Shown: one piece after another, positions 36,506-45,358 of the stretch
Layout of the letters: every line of letters begins with the position of its first letter
How positions within the stretch are numbered: position 1 is the first letter of the stretch
NCBI GenBank assembly: GCA_028292485.1
Contig: JAQGMG010000031.1
Span: 1-64,000 of the forward strand
Direction of reading: 5' to 3'
DNA: 64,000 bases
From: Rhodocyclales bacterium
GTDB taxonomy: Bacteria; Pseudomonadota; Gammaproteobacteria; Burkholderiales; Rhodocyclaceae
Program-made: the position numbers and the translations under genes
The notes under the pieces: model-generated
The model's database searches: none
What the model saw: only the letters and a program-made list of their open reading frames with translations
What the model was told of the DNA's origin: nothing

Positions 36506-37433
36506 TGTAGACCGCAGCAGCACGGACGTCGTGCTCATCGTCGACGACGTGCCCGACAATCTGTCGGTGCTGCACGATGCGCTCGATGAATCGGGCTTCA
36601 CCGTCCTCGTCGCCATCAACGGCGAAAGTGCCTTGCAACGCGCACGCCAGAGCCTGCCCGACATCATCCTGCTCGACGCCATGATGCCGGGCATGGATGG
36701 TTTCGAGGTCTCGCGCCGCCTCAAGGCCGACTTCGCCACGCAACACATCCCCATCATTTTCATGACAGGGCTCACAGAAACAGAGCATGTCGTCGCGGCA
36801 TTCAACGCAGGCGGCAGCGACTACGTCAGCAAACCTATACGCACCGGCGAAGTCATCGCCCGCATTGCCACGCATCTGCAGAGTGCGCGACAGATGAAGC
36901 AGGCGCGCAGCGCGCTCGACGCCTTCGGCCAGGCAACCATCTCGGTGCGACCAGCCAGTGGCCGCGTCACCTGGCAAACACCGCTCGCGCGCAAACTGCT
37001 GGCTGAATACTTTCAGGCCGAAAACGACGTGGCACCCGTCGCCGTTCTCGAATGGATAGCGGCAACCACTACGCGACGCAGGGCTGACCCCTCACAGGCT
37101 ACAAGCCCCTTGATTGTCATCCGCGCAGCTAAACGCCTGATATTCACATTGCATGACCAGACCGCCGACGAAGAGTGGCTACTGGTGCTGCGCGAAGAGT
37201 CCGACACCGCCGTCATCGAATCGCTGATCTCGGCCTTCCGCCTCACGCAGAAAGAAGCCGAAGTGCTCTACTGGGTGATCAAGGGAAAAACCAACAAGGA
37301 CATCGGCGACATCCTCGGCAGCAGCCCACGCACGGTGCACAAGCACCTGGAGCATGTGTTCGAGAAGTTGGGAGTGGAAACGCGCACGGCGGCGGCGAAC
37401 CTGGCGCTCGCAAAGGCAGGTAGGTTGGGGTGA
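36492..37433 (+). CDS. Response regulator, receiver + LuxR-type helix-turn-helix
   Basis: 313 residues. The receiver domain (about 15-135) has VLIVDDVPDN, the phosphorylated Asp in ILLDAMMPGMDG and the Lys in VSKPIRTG. A middle region (about 150-235) resembles nothing I can name. A LuxR/GerE DNA-binding domain (about 240-308; RLTQKEAEVLYWVIKGKTNKD, SPRTVHKHLEHVFEKLG) ends the protein. It overlaps and is surely the partner of the permease-kinase. Its last residues and stop TGA (37431-37433) come from a family A palindrome, so the original C-terminus was probably slightly different. Confidence 0.93.
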   Translation: MQRLDVDRSSTDVVLIVDDVPDNLSVLHDALDESGFTVLVAINGESALQRARQSLPDIILLDAMMPGMDGFEVSRRLKADFATQHIPIIFMTGLTETEHVVAAFNAGGSDYVSKPIRTGEVIARIATHLQSARQMKQARSALDAFGQATISVRPASGRVTWQTPLARKLLAEYFQAENDVAPVAVLEWIAATTTRRRADPSQATSPLIVIRAAKRLIFTLHDQTADEEWLLVLREESDTAVIESLISAFRLTQKEAEVLYWVIKGKTNKDIGDILGSSPRTVHKHLEHVFEKLGVETRTAAANLALAKAGRLG

Positions 37434-37522
37434 GCGAAGCGATGCCCAACGTCGGTCGCCAAAGTCGCACAGAACTGCGCCGACATTTCGCGTTGGGCAT
37501 CGCTACGCTCACCCCAACCTAC
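37420..37522. repeat. Family A REP-type palindrome, copy 2 (left flank of RAYT)
   Basis: 103 bp with arms gtaggttggggtgagcgaag and inverse complement. It supplies the stop codon of the response regulator and ends 11 bp before the RAYT start codon. Confidence 0.95.
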
Positions 37523-37533
37523 GCCTGATTTGT

Positions 37534-38052
37534 ATGCGATATCGTCGCGCATTAATGCCTGGAGGCACGTTCTTCTTCACGGTCAATCTTGCAGATCGCT
37601 CTTCCAACTTACTGGTTCGCCACGTGGAAATATTGCGGGAAGCCCATCGCTACGTAGCCGAACGGCACCCATTCATCATTGACGCCGCAGTGATCCTGCC
37701 GGATCACTTGCACGCAATCTGGACTCTCCCTGAAGGCGATACCGATTACGCGACGCGGTGGATGCTCACCAAGGCAGCATTCTCACGAGCCCTGCCACGC
37801 ACGGAGCCAATCATCCCGAGCCGCAAAAGCAAGGGCGAACGTGGCATCTGGCAACGACGTTATTGGGAGCATCAGATCCGGGACGAAGACGACTTTGCCC
37901 GTCACGTGGACTACATCCATTTCAACCCGGTCAAACACGGCCATGCAGCGCGTGTCGCGGATTGGCCGCATTCATCGTTTCACCGATATGTAAGCCAGGG
38001 CATGCTCGCAGCGGATTGGAGCGGCGATGCCAATGGGGGTAGGTTGGGGTGA
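37534..38052 (+). CDS. REP-associated tyrosine transposase (RAYT)
   Basis: 172 residues from the ATG at 37534. RAYTs are domesticated Y1 transposases related to IS200/IS605 that nick REP hairpins. The HUH metal motif is seen as DHLHAIW (about residue 50) and the catalytic tyrosine region as HVDYIHFNPVKHG (about residue 125); RRYWEHQIRDE precedes it as usual. The gene lies between two family A palindromes: copy 2 ends 11 bp before the start, and copy 3 supplies the final codons and the stop TGA (38050-38052). It is the likely mover of family A. The start ATG has no strong ribosome binding site, suggesting low expression. Confidence 0.93.
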   Translation: MRYRRALMPGGTFFFTVNLADRSSNLLVRHVEILREAHRYVAERHPFIIDAAVILPDHLHAIWTLPEGDTDYATRWMLTKAAFSRALPRTEPIIPSRKSKGERGIWQRRYWEHQIRDEDDFARHVDYIHFNPVKHGHAARVADWPHSSFHRYVSQGMLAADWSGDANGGRLG

Positions 38053-38139
38053 GCGAAGCGATGCCCAACGTCACGTTGATCACCGCTGAATATTATTCGA
38101 CGACCGATGTTGGGCATCGCTGCGCTCACCCCAACCTAC
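38039..38139. repeat. Family A REP-type palindrome, copy 3 (right flank of RAYT)
   Basis: 101 bp, arms as in copy 2 with a different centre. Its left arm gives the RAYT stop (TGA) and its right end gives the sbcB stop (TAG on the minus strand, 38136-38138), so two convergent genes both end inside it. Confidence 0.95.
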
Positions 38140-39578
38140 GCTGGAGGCGGAGCAATAGTTTCGGCGTAATCGTACAACGCCCCAAGAATCCCCTCACCCC
38201 GCTCATCAACGTCTTCGCTGAGCAAATCTATCTTGTCAAAAAATGCCGTCAGCGTACGAGCCTCGCCCTGCCCTTCGTGCAGGCGGCCAATGCGATGCTG
38301 TAGCCAGCGCTCCTGCTCGGGCTCGCCGAGCGACTCGGGAAAATTGCGTGCGCGGTAGCGGAAAAACAGTTCCTCCAGGCGTGCGTCTTCGAAACTCACG
38401 CGCTCGCCAGCCAACTGCATGCCGTCCAGTGTCCGCAGTCGATTGAGCACACGCCGGTCGTTGTTGCCGATGAAACCGCCGTACAGGTCCTCGTCCACGT
38501 CGGGCGCACGCTCCGGCGCTGGCCTGGCAAATACATCGGCCCATAACGCTGCAAGCTGCGGGCCAAGGCGCACGATTTCGGCATGGCGTGCGGCTTGCAC
38601 AAGATCAACGCTCCACTTCTCCGCCATGGCCGGGCTCAGCGTTTTCGCATTGCCAATCACGATCGGCGATTTGTTGATGTGAATGGTCTTGATCGGCAGA
38701 CGCGCAACGCCTTCGGCCAGGTCGGCCTGCTTTGAGAACATGCGCTCACGCACCGTCGCCGCGTCGAGCGTAAATAGCTCAGAAGGATCGTGTGCCAGAT
38801 CCCATACGATGATTTCGTTTTTGTTCGTGGGGTGTTGCGCCAGTGGCCACACCATGCTGATGCAACCGCGCTCGGCCGCAAACATGCCAGAGACATGCAG
38901 GAAGGGGTTGCGGCTGGCGTTGTCCATTCCCATATTGATCTCGGCCAGTACCGCGTCTTTCTTGCGCAGGCGCAGGCAGAAATCGAAAAGCTTGGGCTGC
39001 TTCTGCTTGATCAGCCGCGCCAGCGCGATGGTTGCGCGCACATCCGATAGCGCGTCGTGCGCCGCTTCGTGAGCCAGACCATTGGCCGCGGTGAGGTGCT
39101 CGAGCTTGAAGGATGGACGCCCATCTTCGTGAACCGGCCATTCGATGCCCTCCGGCCGCAACGCGTAAGTACAGCGCACAACGTCGAGCAAGTCCCAACG
39201 ACCGCAATCGTTCTGCCATTCGCGTGCATACGGGTCGATGAGATTGCGCCAGAACAGGTGGCGCGTAACTTCGTCATCGAAACGGATCGTGTTGTAGCCC
39301 ACGCCGATCGTGCCGGGCTTTGCCAGCTCAGCCTCTATCGCAGCAGCGAATTCATGCTCGGGCAGACCACGCTCCAGACAGGTTTGCGGCAGGATGCCGG
39401 TCAGCAGGCAGGATTCTGGGTCAGGCAGATAGTCCGGCGTCGGCTGGCAGTAAAGCATCAGCGGCTCGCCGATCTCGTTCAGATCGGCATCGGTGCGGAT
39501 ACCCGCGAACTGCGATGGCCTGTCGCGGCGCGGCACGATGCCGAAGGTTTCGTAGTCGTGCCAGTAGAAGGTGGACAT
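38136..39578 (-). CDS. sbcB: Exodeoxyribonuclease I
   Basis: 480 residues from the ATG at 39576-39578; a longer frame upstream reads through a family B repeat. ExoI degrades single-stranded DNA 3' to 5' and acts in recombination and mismatch repair. The DEDD exonuclease domain starts STFYWHDYETFG (Asp and Glu of motif I); GVGYNTIRFDDE and AHDALSDVRATI (motifs II/III) follow, then the SH3-like and helical ExoI domains (PLAQHPTNKNEIIVWDL, YRARNFPESL). The stop codon lies within the family A palindrome shared with the RAYT gene. Confidence 0.96.
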   Translation of the reverse strand: MSTFYWHDYETFGIVPRRDRPSQFAGIRTDADLNEIGEPLMLYCQPTPDYLPDPESCLLTGILPQTCLERGLPEHEFAAAIEAELAKPGTIGVGYNTIRFDDEVTRHLFWRNLIDPYAREWQNDCGRWDLLDVVRCTYALRPEGIEWPVHEDGRPSFKLEHLTAANGLAHEAAHDALSDVRATIALARLIKQKQPKLFDFCLRLRKKDAVLAEINMGMDNASRNPFLHVSGMFAAERGCISMVWPLAQHPTNKNEIIVWDLAHDPSELFTLDAATVRERMFSKQADLAEGVARLPIKTIHINKSPIVIGNAKTLSPAMAEKWSVDLVQAARHAEIVRLGPQLAALWADVFARPAPERAPDVDEDLYGGFIGNNDRRVLNRLRTLDGMQLAGERVSFEDARLEELFFRYRARNFPESLGEPEQERWLQHRIGRLHEGQGEARTLTAFFDKIDLLSEDVDERGEGILGALYDYAETIAPPPA

Positions 39579-39641
39579 ATCGTCGATGTGCGAGGCGGTG
39601 AAGGCGCTATGGTAAGCGTAGTCGGCATGGTCATGATGTCC

Positions 39642-39720
39642 GTCATTCCCGCGAAAGCGGGAATCCACTCAATGGCACTCATGTCACGTAGAAGTAGATT
39701 CCCGCTTTCGCGGGAATGAC
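39642..39720. repeat. Family B palindromic repeat, copy 5
   Basis: 79 bp, between sbcB (5' side) and the DUF808 gene. It has intact outer arms; one base is changed in the inner part of the right arm (gtagattccc instead of gtggattccc). Confidence 0.93.
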
Positions 39721-39836
39721 GGACTTGATGGGTGGCTCCTCAGATGGTCTCCGCGGGAAAAACCAACAAGCACCCTTGAGTATTCACGCGCCGGGCTCCT
39801 GCTAAAGTGTCGCTCCCGCTCTCTCCAAGGACTCGT

Positions 39837-40787
39837 GTGGCCGCTTCCAGCTTGTTAGCCCTCATCGACGATATCGCGACCGTGCTCGACGATGTTGCCC
39901 TCATGACCAAGGTCGCCGCCAAGAAAACGGCAGGCGTGCTGGGCGACGATCTGGCCTTGAATGCCGAACAAGTGTCCGGCGTGCGCGCCGAGCGCGAGTT
40001 GCCGGTCGTGTGGGCCGTCGCCAAGGGCTCGATGCGCAACAAGCTGATCCTGGTGCCCGCAGCCCTGGCGATCAGCGCGGTTGCACCGTGGGCGATTACG
40101 CCCTTGCTCATGCTCGGCGGTGCCTACCTTTGCTTCGAAGGCTTCGAGAAACTCGCCCACAAGTTCCTGCACAGCCACGCAGAAGACGTCTCGGCGCACG
40201 CACATAAATTGCAGGTGCTGGCCGATCCGGCGATCGACCTGGTGGCCTTCGAGAAGGAGAAGATCGCCGGCGCGATCCGCACTGACTTCATCCTCTCGGC
40301 CGAAATCATCGTCATTGCGCTCGGCACGGTGAAAGACGCGCCGCTGTTACAGCAAATCCCGGTTGTGGCCGGCATTGCAATCATCATGACGGTGGGCGTG
40401 TATGCGCTTGTTGGCGGCATCGTGAAACTCGACGATATCGGGCTTCACCTCGTCAAGGCAGGTGGTCGCCTCAAGAGCGCGGTAGGCGAGGTGCTGCTCT
40501 CGGCCGCCCCCAAACTGATGAAGAGCCTGTCGTTCATTGGCACGGCGGCCATGTTCATGGTCGGCGGCAGCATCCTCGTGCACGGCGTGCCGGTTGCGTC
40601 CGAATACTTGCATCACGTTGCCGAGGTTGCTCACGCCGTTGCAGGCATCGGCCCTGTGCTCGGCGCAATTGCACCGGCCTTGCTCGACATGCTCGCAGGT
40701 GTCATCGCCGGCGCACTGGTATTGATGGTGGTCAGCCCGATCACCGCTGTGCTCGACAAGCTGAAGAAGCACCGTAACAGGCCCTGA
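39837..40787 (+). CDS. DUF808 family membrane protein (YedI-like)
   Basis: 316 residues from a GTG at 39837, chosen because AAGGA lies 5 bp upstream and DUF808 proteins begin ASSLLALIDDIATVLDDVA. Several hydrophobic helices follow the soluble start (about 75-100, 155-200, 225-245, 280-305). Conserved stretches include KVAAKKTAGVLGDDLALNAEQV and GGAYLCFEGFEKLAHK. Function unknown; inner-membrane location likely. No obvious operon partner. Confidence 0.9.
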   Translation: MAASSLLALIDDIATVLDDVALMTKVAAKKTAGVLGDDLALNAEQVSGVRAERELPVVWAVAKGSMRNKLILVPAALAISAVAPWAITPLLMLGGAYLCFEGFEKLAHKFLHSHAEDVSAHAHKLQVLADPAIDLVAFEKEKIAGAIRTDFILSAEIIVIALGTVKDAPLLQQIPVVAGIAIIMTVGVYALVGGIVKLDDIGLHLVKAGGRLKSAVGEVLLSAAPKLMKSLSFIGTAAMFMVGGSILVHGVPVASEYLHHVAEVAHAVAGIGPVLGAIAPALLDMLAGVIAGALVLMVVSPITAVLDKLKKHRNRP

Positions 40788-40807
40788 GGTTTTCGTGAAA
40801 CACGATA

Positions 40808-40907
40808 GTCCGTTCGGGCCGAGTGCCGCGCAGCGGTGTATCGAGGCCAGCGCGTGATCGACCCGCCCCTCGATACAGCCGCTCGGGGCGAACGGCCTCG
40901 ACGATCA
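40808..40907. repeat. Family F palindrome (CGTTCG...CGAACG type)
   Basis: Imperfect inverted repeat: cgttcgggccgagtg and tgtatcgagg on the left against cctcgatacagccgctcggg and gcgaacg on the right. It occupies the space between the convergent DUF808 and EamA genes and might also act as a terminator. Confidence 0.75.
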
Positions 40908-40926
40908 ATAATGGGCTTGAGTTGGC

Positions 40927-41850
40927 CTAGTCTGCCGGCGTCACGGGCGCCTCGCGCGTCCCTGTATTGATCACCGCCACCGCGCCGAGGATCAGCACCG
41001 CCGCCCAGAATTCCGCCCACCCCGGCTGCTCGCCCAGCATCAGCGCGCCCGCCGCCACACCGACAAGGGGCGTGATGAGGGAAGACAGCGAAGAGACGCT
41101 CACCGATACCAGCAGTACCAACCGGTTCCACGCCCAGTAACCAAACATGAAGCCTATGACAACGTTGTAGAGCAGACCGAGCAGCGCATTGTGCGAAGGC
41201 AGCTGCGGCGGCAGGCCATCGACAAACACCGCCGCAATGAGCATCGGTATGCCGCCGAGCAACATGAGCCAGCCGGTCAGTGCAATCGTGTTCATCGGCA
41301 CGCGCCAGCGTTTCATCAACACCATGCCCGCAGACCAGCACCACGCGGCGGCCACCATGAGCGCCGCACCGACCGGTGCCTGCACGAGGTGGAACACCTG
41401 CTCGCCCATCAATGCCAGCACGCCACCAAGGCCAAGCAACAAAGCCAGCCAGCGACGCGGCGTAAGCGTTTCACCGAGCAGCCAGACAGACAGCGGCACG
41501 CACCACAGCGGCATGGTGTAGCCCAGCAACGCGGCGCGGCCGGACGGCAATAGACGCACACCGTAAGTGGCGAATATGTTCCAGCCGATGATGTTAAGAA
41601 TGGTCAACCAGATGACCTGGTTCCAGCGGCCGCGCGGAACGGCAAGCGCCAGACCGGACGCACGCGCAATGGCCAGCACGCCAAGGCCGCCGACAACCAG
41701 ACAAAGGCCACGGAACGAAAGCGGTGGCACTTCGGCCACCACGACTTTCATGATCGGCCAGTTAAAGCCCCAACCGATGGCCAGGCCCAGGAGCAGCAGC
41801 AGGCCTTCACGGGATAGATTTTGCAACGGAGATTCAGATTGTTGGTGCAT
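40927..41850 (-). CDS. EamA/DMT-family transporter
   Basis: 307 residues, ten predicted transmembrane helices in two EamA repeats (about 15-145 and 160-295). Motifs typical of the drug/metabolite transporter superfamily include GLAIGWGFNWPIMK near the start and FGYWAWNRLVLLVSVSVSSLSSLITPLVGV in the second repeat, followed by LGEQPGWAEFWAAVLILGAV. Probably exports or imports small metabolites or amino acids across the inner membrane; the substrate is not readable. It stands alone. Confidence 0.92.
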   Translation of the reverse strand: MHQQSESPLQNLSREGLLLLLGLAIGWGFNWPIMKVVVAEVPPLSFRGLCLVVGGLGVLAIARASGLALAVPRGRWNQVIWLTILNIIGWNIFATYGVRLLPSGRAALLGYTMPLWCVPLSVWLLGETLTPRRWLALLLGLGGVLALMGEQVFHLVQAPVGAALMVAAAWCWSAGMVLMKRWRVPMNTIALTGWLMLLGGIPMLIAAVFVDGLPPQLPSHNALLGLLYNVVIGFMFGYWAWNRLVLLVSVSVSSLSSLITPLVGVAAGALMLGEQPGWAEFWAAVLILGAVAVINTGTREAPVTPAD

Positions 41851-41972
41851 CAGAACAGCTTCGAATAATCATCATCCCGGCCCTTCGACAAATTCAGGAT
41901 GACACTAGTCACACCCCGGATAACTATAGCGCTACTTTTGAGTGAGAGCCCGGCTGCTGCCGGATGCTCCGA

Positions 41973-42389
41973 TCAGGCCCCGGAAAATGTGCCAGCCAAC
42001 AGCGTAATTATTACTACAAGATCATCTTGTAGCTGTTTTGGCAGATCGGAGCCTTTCATGGAAAATTTTCCTGCGAATTTTCCTGGTGCGGAGCCTGGAC
42101 CAGCTCCCGACTCATCGACATCGAAGAAATAGTTTTTCCCGACAATCGTCAAGTGTGCTGAATCAAAGTGTGGTGTGTCTTTGTATGGACTCAAAGAAAT
42201 ATGGCCGCTGCGCCAGGCATCGCCCATGTAGTACTCCATTCCCTCCAGGAATGATTGAAGACCACTGCCTGTGACATACCGCTTCTTGCCTGATGCGTCA
42301 CGCACGGAAGGAAGTACGTAAGTCGACAAATCCAGGGCTGGCCACATCTTTACAGCTGCAGCGGTAGTACCAACTGAGCAATCGGGCAT
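41973..42389 (-). CDS. Hypothetical protein
   Basis: 138 residues from an ATG with AAGGAGAG at ideal spacing, which argues for a real gene. No signal peptide or membrane helix except a hydrophobic C-terminal stretch (VVIITLLAGTFSGA). The central part contains GMEYYMGDAWRSGHISLSPY and FDVDESGAGPGSAPGKF. I recognise no family. It lies alone between the EamA gene and prfC. Confidence 0.7.
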   Translation of the reverse strand: MPDCSVGTTAAAVKMWPALDLSTYVLPSVRDASGKKRYVTGSGLQSFLEGMEYYMGDAWRSGHISLSPYKDTPHFDSAHLTIVGKNYFFDVDESGAGPGSAPGKFAGKFSMKGSDLPKQLQDDLVVIITLLAGTFSGA

Positions 42390-42779
42390 CTGACTCTCCT
42401 TTTAGGTGTGCGCTGCCAGGACTGTGAGATGTCTTGCAGGCAACTCGGTTAACAACCGGAAAACAACCCACTTATCATATCCGAAAGCTCGCAAACCCAA
42501 GGATTTTTTGCTGCTGTGGTATCCCGACGAGCGCCACAATATCGAAACATTCTGCGCGAAGTCTTGACGTTCGGCAGCCGCCTTTCTCCTTTGATTTTCA
42601 GCAGCGCGCCGAAGAGGCGACTGAACGGGCATTTTGTCCGTGCCGGCCATGCGCATCACTCGCTGTATACTGATTGGCTCTGTGCGTACCGATGCGCGTC
42701 CCATTCACACATCAAGGACGCAGCCGCATACCTTTTCAAATGCGTACATAATTGCGTACATACTTCCGGAATTAGCCCC
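42390..42779. other. 390 bp leader region upstream of prfC
   Basis: No convincing gene. It must hold promoters for the hypothetical gene (minus) and prfC (plus). A TATACT hexamer lies at about 42664-42669 without a matching -35. Just before prfC the nonamer tgcgtacat is repeated directly at 42741-42749 and 42753-42761, 12 bp apart. Open frames through this area (42402-42704 minus; 42516 onward plus) lack ribosome sites and are judged spurious. Confidence 0.5.
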
Positions 42780-44360
42780 ATGCAGGACCGATCATTAGCC
42801 GATGAAATAAGGCGGAGACGCACGTTTGCCATCATTTCCCACCCCGACGCGGGTAAGACCACACTGACCGAAAAGTTGCTGTGGTTCGGCGGCGCCATCC
42901 AGGTCGCCGGCGAAGTGCGCGCCCGCAAGGCCTCGCGTCACGCCACGTCCGACTGGATGGAGCTGGAAAAGCAGCGCGGCATTTCGGTCACCTCGTCGGT
43001 GATGCAATTCCCCTACCGCGAAGCCATCGTGAACCTGCTCGACACACCGGGCCACGAAGACTTTTCCGAAGACACGTATCGCACGCTCACTGCCGTCGAC
43101 TCGGCGGTGATGGTGATCGACTCGGTCAACGGTGTGGAAGCGCAGACCATCAAGCTGCTCGCCGTATGCCGTTTGCGTGACACGCCGATCCTCACCTTCA
43201 TCAACAAGCTCGACCGCGAAGGCAAGGAGCCGATCGACCTGCTCGATGAAATCGAATCGACGCTCGATATGGAATGCGCACCGATGACCTGGCCGATCGG
43301 CATGGGCAAGCGCTTCCGCGGCGTGTATCACCTCTACAACGACAGCATCGCCTTCTTCGATCCGCACGCCGAGAAAGGCACGTCGGAAGTCATCGAAGGT
43401 CTCGGCAATGCGCGCCTCGACGAACTGCTCGGCGATCAGGCCAACGAGTTGCGCAACGATGTCGAACTGGTGCGCGGCGCATCGCACGCCTTCGACCGCG
43501 AGAAGTATCTGGCCGGTAAGCAGACACCGGTTTTCTTCGGTTCGGGCGTCAACAACTTCGGCGTGCAGTCGGTGCTCGACGCTATCGTCGACCTCTCTCC
43601 TGCTCCGCTCGCCCGCCCTGCGGAAACGCGCGAAGTCACGCCTGCCGAGAACAAGTTCTCCGGCTTCGTCTTCAAGATCCAGGCCAACATGGATCCGAAG
43701 CACCGCGACCGCATCGCCTTCATGCGCGTCTGCGCCGGCCGCTTCGAGCGCGGCATGAAGATCAAACAGGTCTCGCAAGGCAAGCAATTTGCCGTCAACA
43801 ACGCCATCACCTTCATGGCGCAGGACCGCAACACGACAGACGAAGCGTATCCCGGTGACATCATCGGTATCCCCAACCACGGCACCATCCGCCTCGGCGA
43901 CACCTTCACCGAAGGCGAAGACCTCAAGTTCACCGGCATTCCATCTTTCGCGCCCGAATTGTTCCGTCGCGCGCAGATCAAGAACCCGCTGAAGATGAAG
44001 CAGCTGCAGAAAGGTCTGCAACAGCTCGCAGAAGAAGGCGCCACGCAGCTCTTCAGACCGCTAGCCTCCAACGACCTGATCCTCGGCGCCGTGGGCGTGC
44101 TGCAGTTCGACGTCGTCGCGCACCGCCTCGAATTCGAATATTCGGTCGATGTCGTCTTCGAAGGATGCTCCTGGGCCACCGCACGCTGGCTGCGCGGCAA
44201 AGACGAAGACATCAAGGCGCTACTCGACAAAGCGCCCGGCAATATGGCATTGGATGGAGGCGGCGATTATGTCTACCTCGCACCGAACCGTGTGAACCTG
44301 CAGATGGCGCAGGAGCGGCATCCGAATGTGAAATTTCTGGAGACACGGGAGATTTACTGA
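42780..44360 (+). CDS. prfC: Peptide chain release factor 3
   Basis: 526 residues from the ATG at 42780; the open frame runs 88 codons further upstream, but homology starts at [20 protein letters not shown]3 is a GTPase that removes RF1/RF2 from the ribosome after termination. G motifs: [12 protein letters not shown] (G1), [10 protein letters not shown] (G2 region), [14 protein letters not shown] (G3), NKLDRE (G4). The rest matches EF-G-like domains II and III ([19 protein letters not shown]). RF2 is also in this window at 47998, though not adjacent. Confidence 0.97.
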   Translation: MQDRSLADEIRRRRTFAIISHPDAGKTTLTEKLLWFGGAIQVAGEVRARKASRHATSDWMELEKQRGISVTSSVMQFPYREAIVNLLDTPGHEDFSEDTYRTLTAVDSAVMVIDSVNGVEAQTIKLLAVCRLRDTPILTFINKLDREGKEPIDLLDEIESTLDMECAPMTWPIGMGKRFRGVYHLYNDSIAFFDPHAEKGTSEVIEGLGNARLDELLGDQANELRNDVELVRGASHAFDREKYLAGKQTPVFFGSGVNNFGVQSVLDAIVDLSPAPLARPAETREVTPAENKFSGFVFKIQANMDPKHRDRIAFMRVCAGRFERGMKIKQVSQGKQFAVNNAITFMAQDRNTTDEAYPGDIIGIPNHGTIRLGDTFTEGEDLKFTGIPSFAPELFRRAQIKNPLKMKQLQKGLQQLAEEGATQLFRPLASNDLILGAVGVLQFDVVAHRLEFEYSVDVVFEGCSWATARWLRGKDEDIKALLDKAPGNMALDGGGDYVYLAPNRVNLQMAQERHPNVKFLETREIY

Positions 44361-44534
44361 GCGTTTTCCAATTCGCCACGATAAGAAAACAACACGGCGC
44401 TCGCCAATTATGCGTATTGGCAATTCATACCTCTATCTGAAGCCATCGCTTCTGGAATAATTCCCCGCCACCCATGTACATTGAGCGGCTCAAGCCTGTC
44501 TATTGATATCCAATTAAAATCGGGGAAAACACAC

Positions 44535-45134
44535 ATGTTGAAATATCTGAAACTCATTGCTGTAGCTGCAATTGCCGTATCGCTAACGGCGTGTGCCGGT
44601 TTCCGGACCGGCGACTTGGGCAAGGTCGAAGGCTGGAGCACGGCAACTGACGTCCAGAAAAAGAAGAGCATCAGCTACACCTTGACAATGCAGACGCAAA
44701 AGGACGAAACAGTCACTCCGCAGCCTGGGGCCGGCATAGCATTCGACAACATCAAGAAGGAACTGGACGCGGCTTTTGCCGACTCCGGTCTATTCAATTC
44801 GGTCAAGAGTGATGGCTCAGTGGCAACAACGCAGATTGCTGTAAAAACAACCCAGTCGGGCTGGGGGTCGCCCATTCTGGCAATGATATCCGGCGCGACA
44901 TTCGGCGTGATTCCCGCATTTGCCAATGACACATTTGCCGTCAGCATGACGTTCAAGGACGCGGACAGCAAGGAATTGGGAACCATTGAAAAGAGCGAAG
45001 GCGTGACAATGGTTATTCACCTGGTGATGATTCCATTGATGCCGTTCAAATTCCCCTTCAGCGAAGTTGAGAATTCGCACAAGGATATTTATCGCGCGAT
45101 TCTGAAAGAGGCTCAAACCAAAGGCTTTATTTGA
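44535..45134 (+). CDS. Hypothetical lipoprotein
   Basis: 199 residues from the ATG at 44535 (the frame opens 18 codons earlier without a signal). The signal peptide ends in the lipobox L-T-A-C (Cys20), so the protein is probably anchored to the inner or outer membrane from the periplasmic side. A later hydrophobic region (GSPILAMISGATFGVIPAFA) may contact membrane. The C-terminus ends in a helix-like AILKEAQTKGFI. I recognise no family. Not obviously in an operon. Confidence 0.82.
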   Translation: MLKYLKLIAVAAIAVSLTACAGFRTGDLGKVEGWSTATDVQKKKSISYTLTMQTQKDETVTPQPGAGIAFDNIKKELDAAFADSGLFNSVKSDGSVATTQIAVKTTQSGWGSPILAMISGATFGVIPAFANDTFAVSMTFKDADSKELGTIEKSEGVTMVIHLVMIPLMPFKFPFSEVENSHKDIYRAILKEAQTKGFI

Positions 45135-45358
45135 ACAAATAGAGCTTTTTCCTCCGCATGGTTCGTGGGACGGAATGCATAGCCGTTCCACCACTCCAGG
45201 GCGGAGGCGGTGAGTCCACACAAATCACAAGCCGGAATTACGGGGAACCTTCCGTTACCCGCCAGAATCCCATCGCTGCATCAGCGCGGCGCCAATTGCA
45301 CCCGGCCCGGCTCTGGGCAATACTCCGCCGTCCCACACCCCACATCCAAGGAGCCATC

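Noticed and set aside
35438-36805. 455-codon minus-strand open frame across the kinase/response regulator overlap
   Set aside because: Antisense to two proteins with complete catalytic motifs.
40631-41344. 237-codon minus-strand open frame across the DUF808/EamA junction
   Set aside because: It spans a repeat and overlaps two genes out of frame.
42516-42779. 88-codon N-terminal extension of prfC
   Set aside because: The added residues resemble no release factor and the normal RF3 start [10 protein letters not shown] fits at 42780.
42795-44021. 408-codon minus-strand open frame opposite prfC
   Set aside because: Shadow of prfC; composition dominated by Arg/His/Asp/Val as expected from antisense GC-rich codons.
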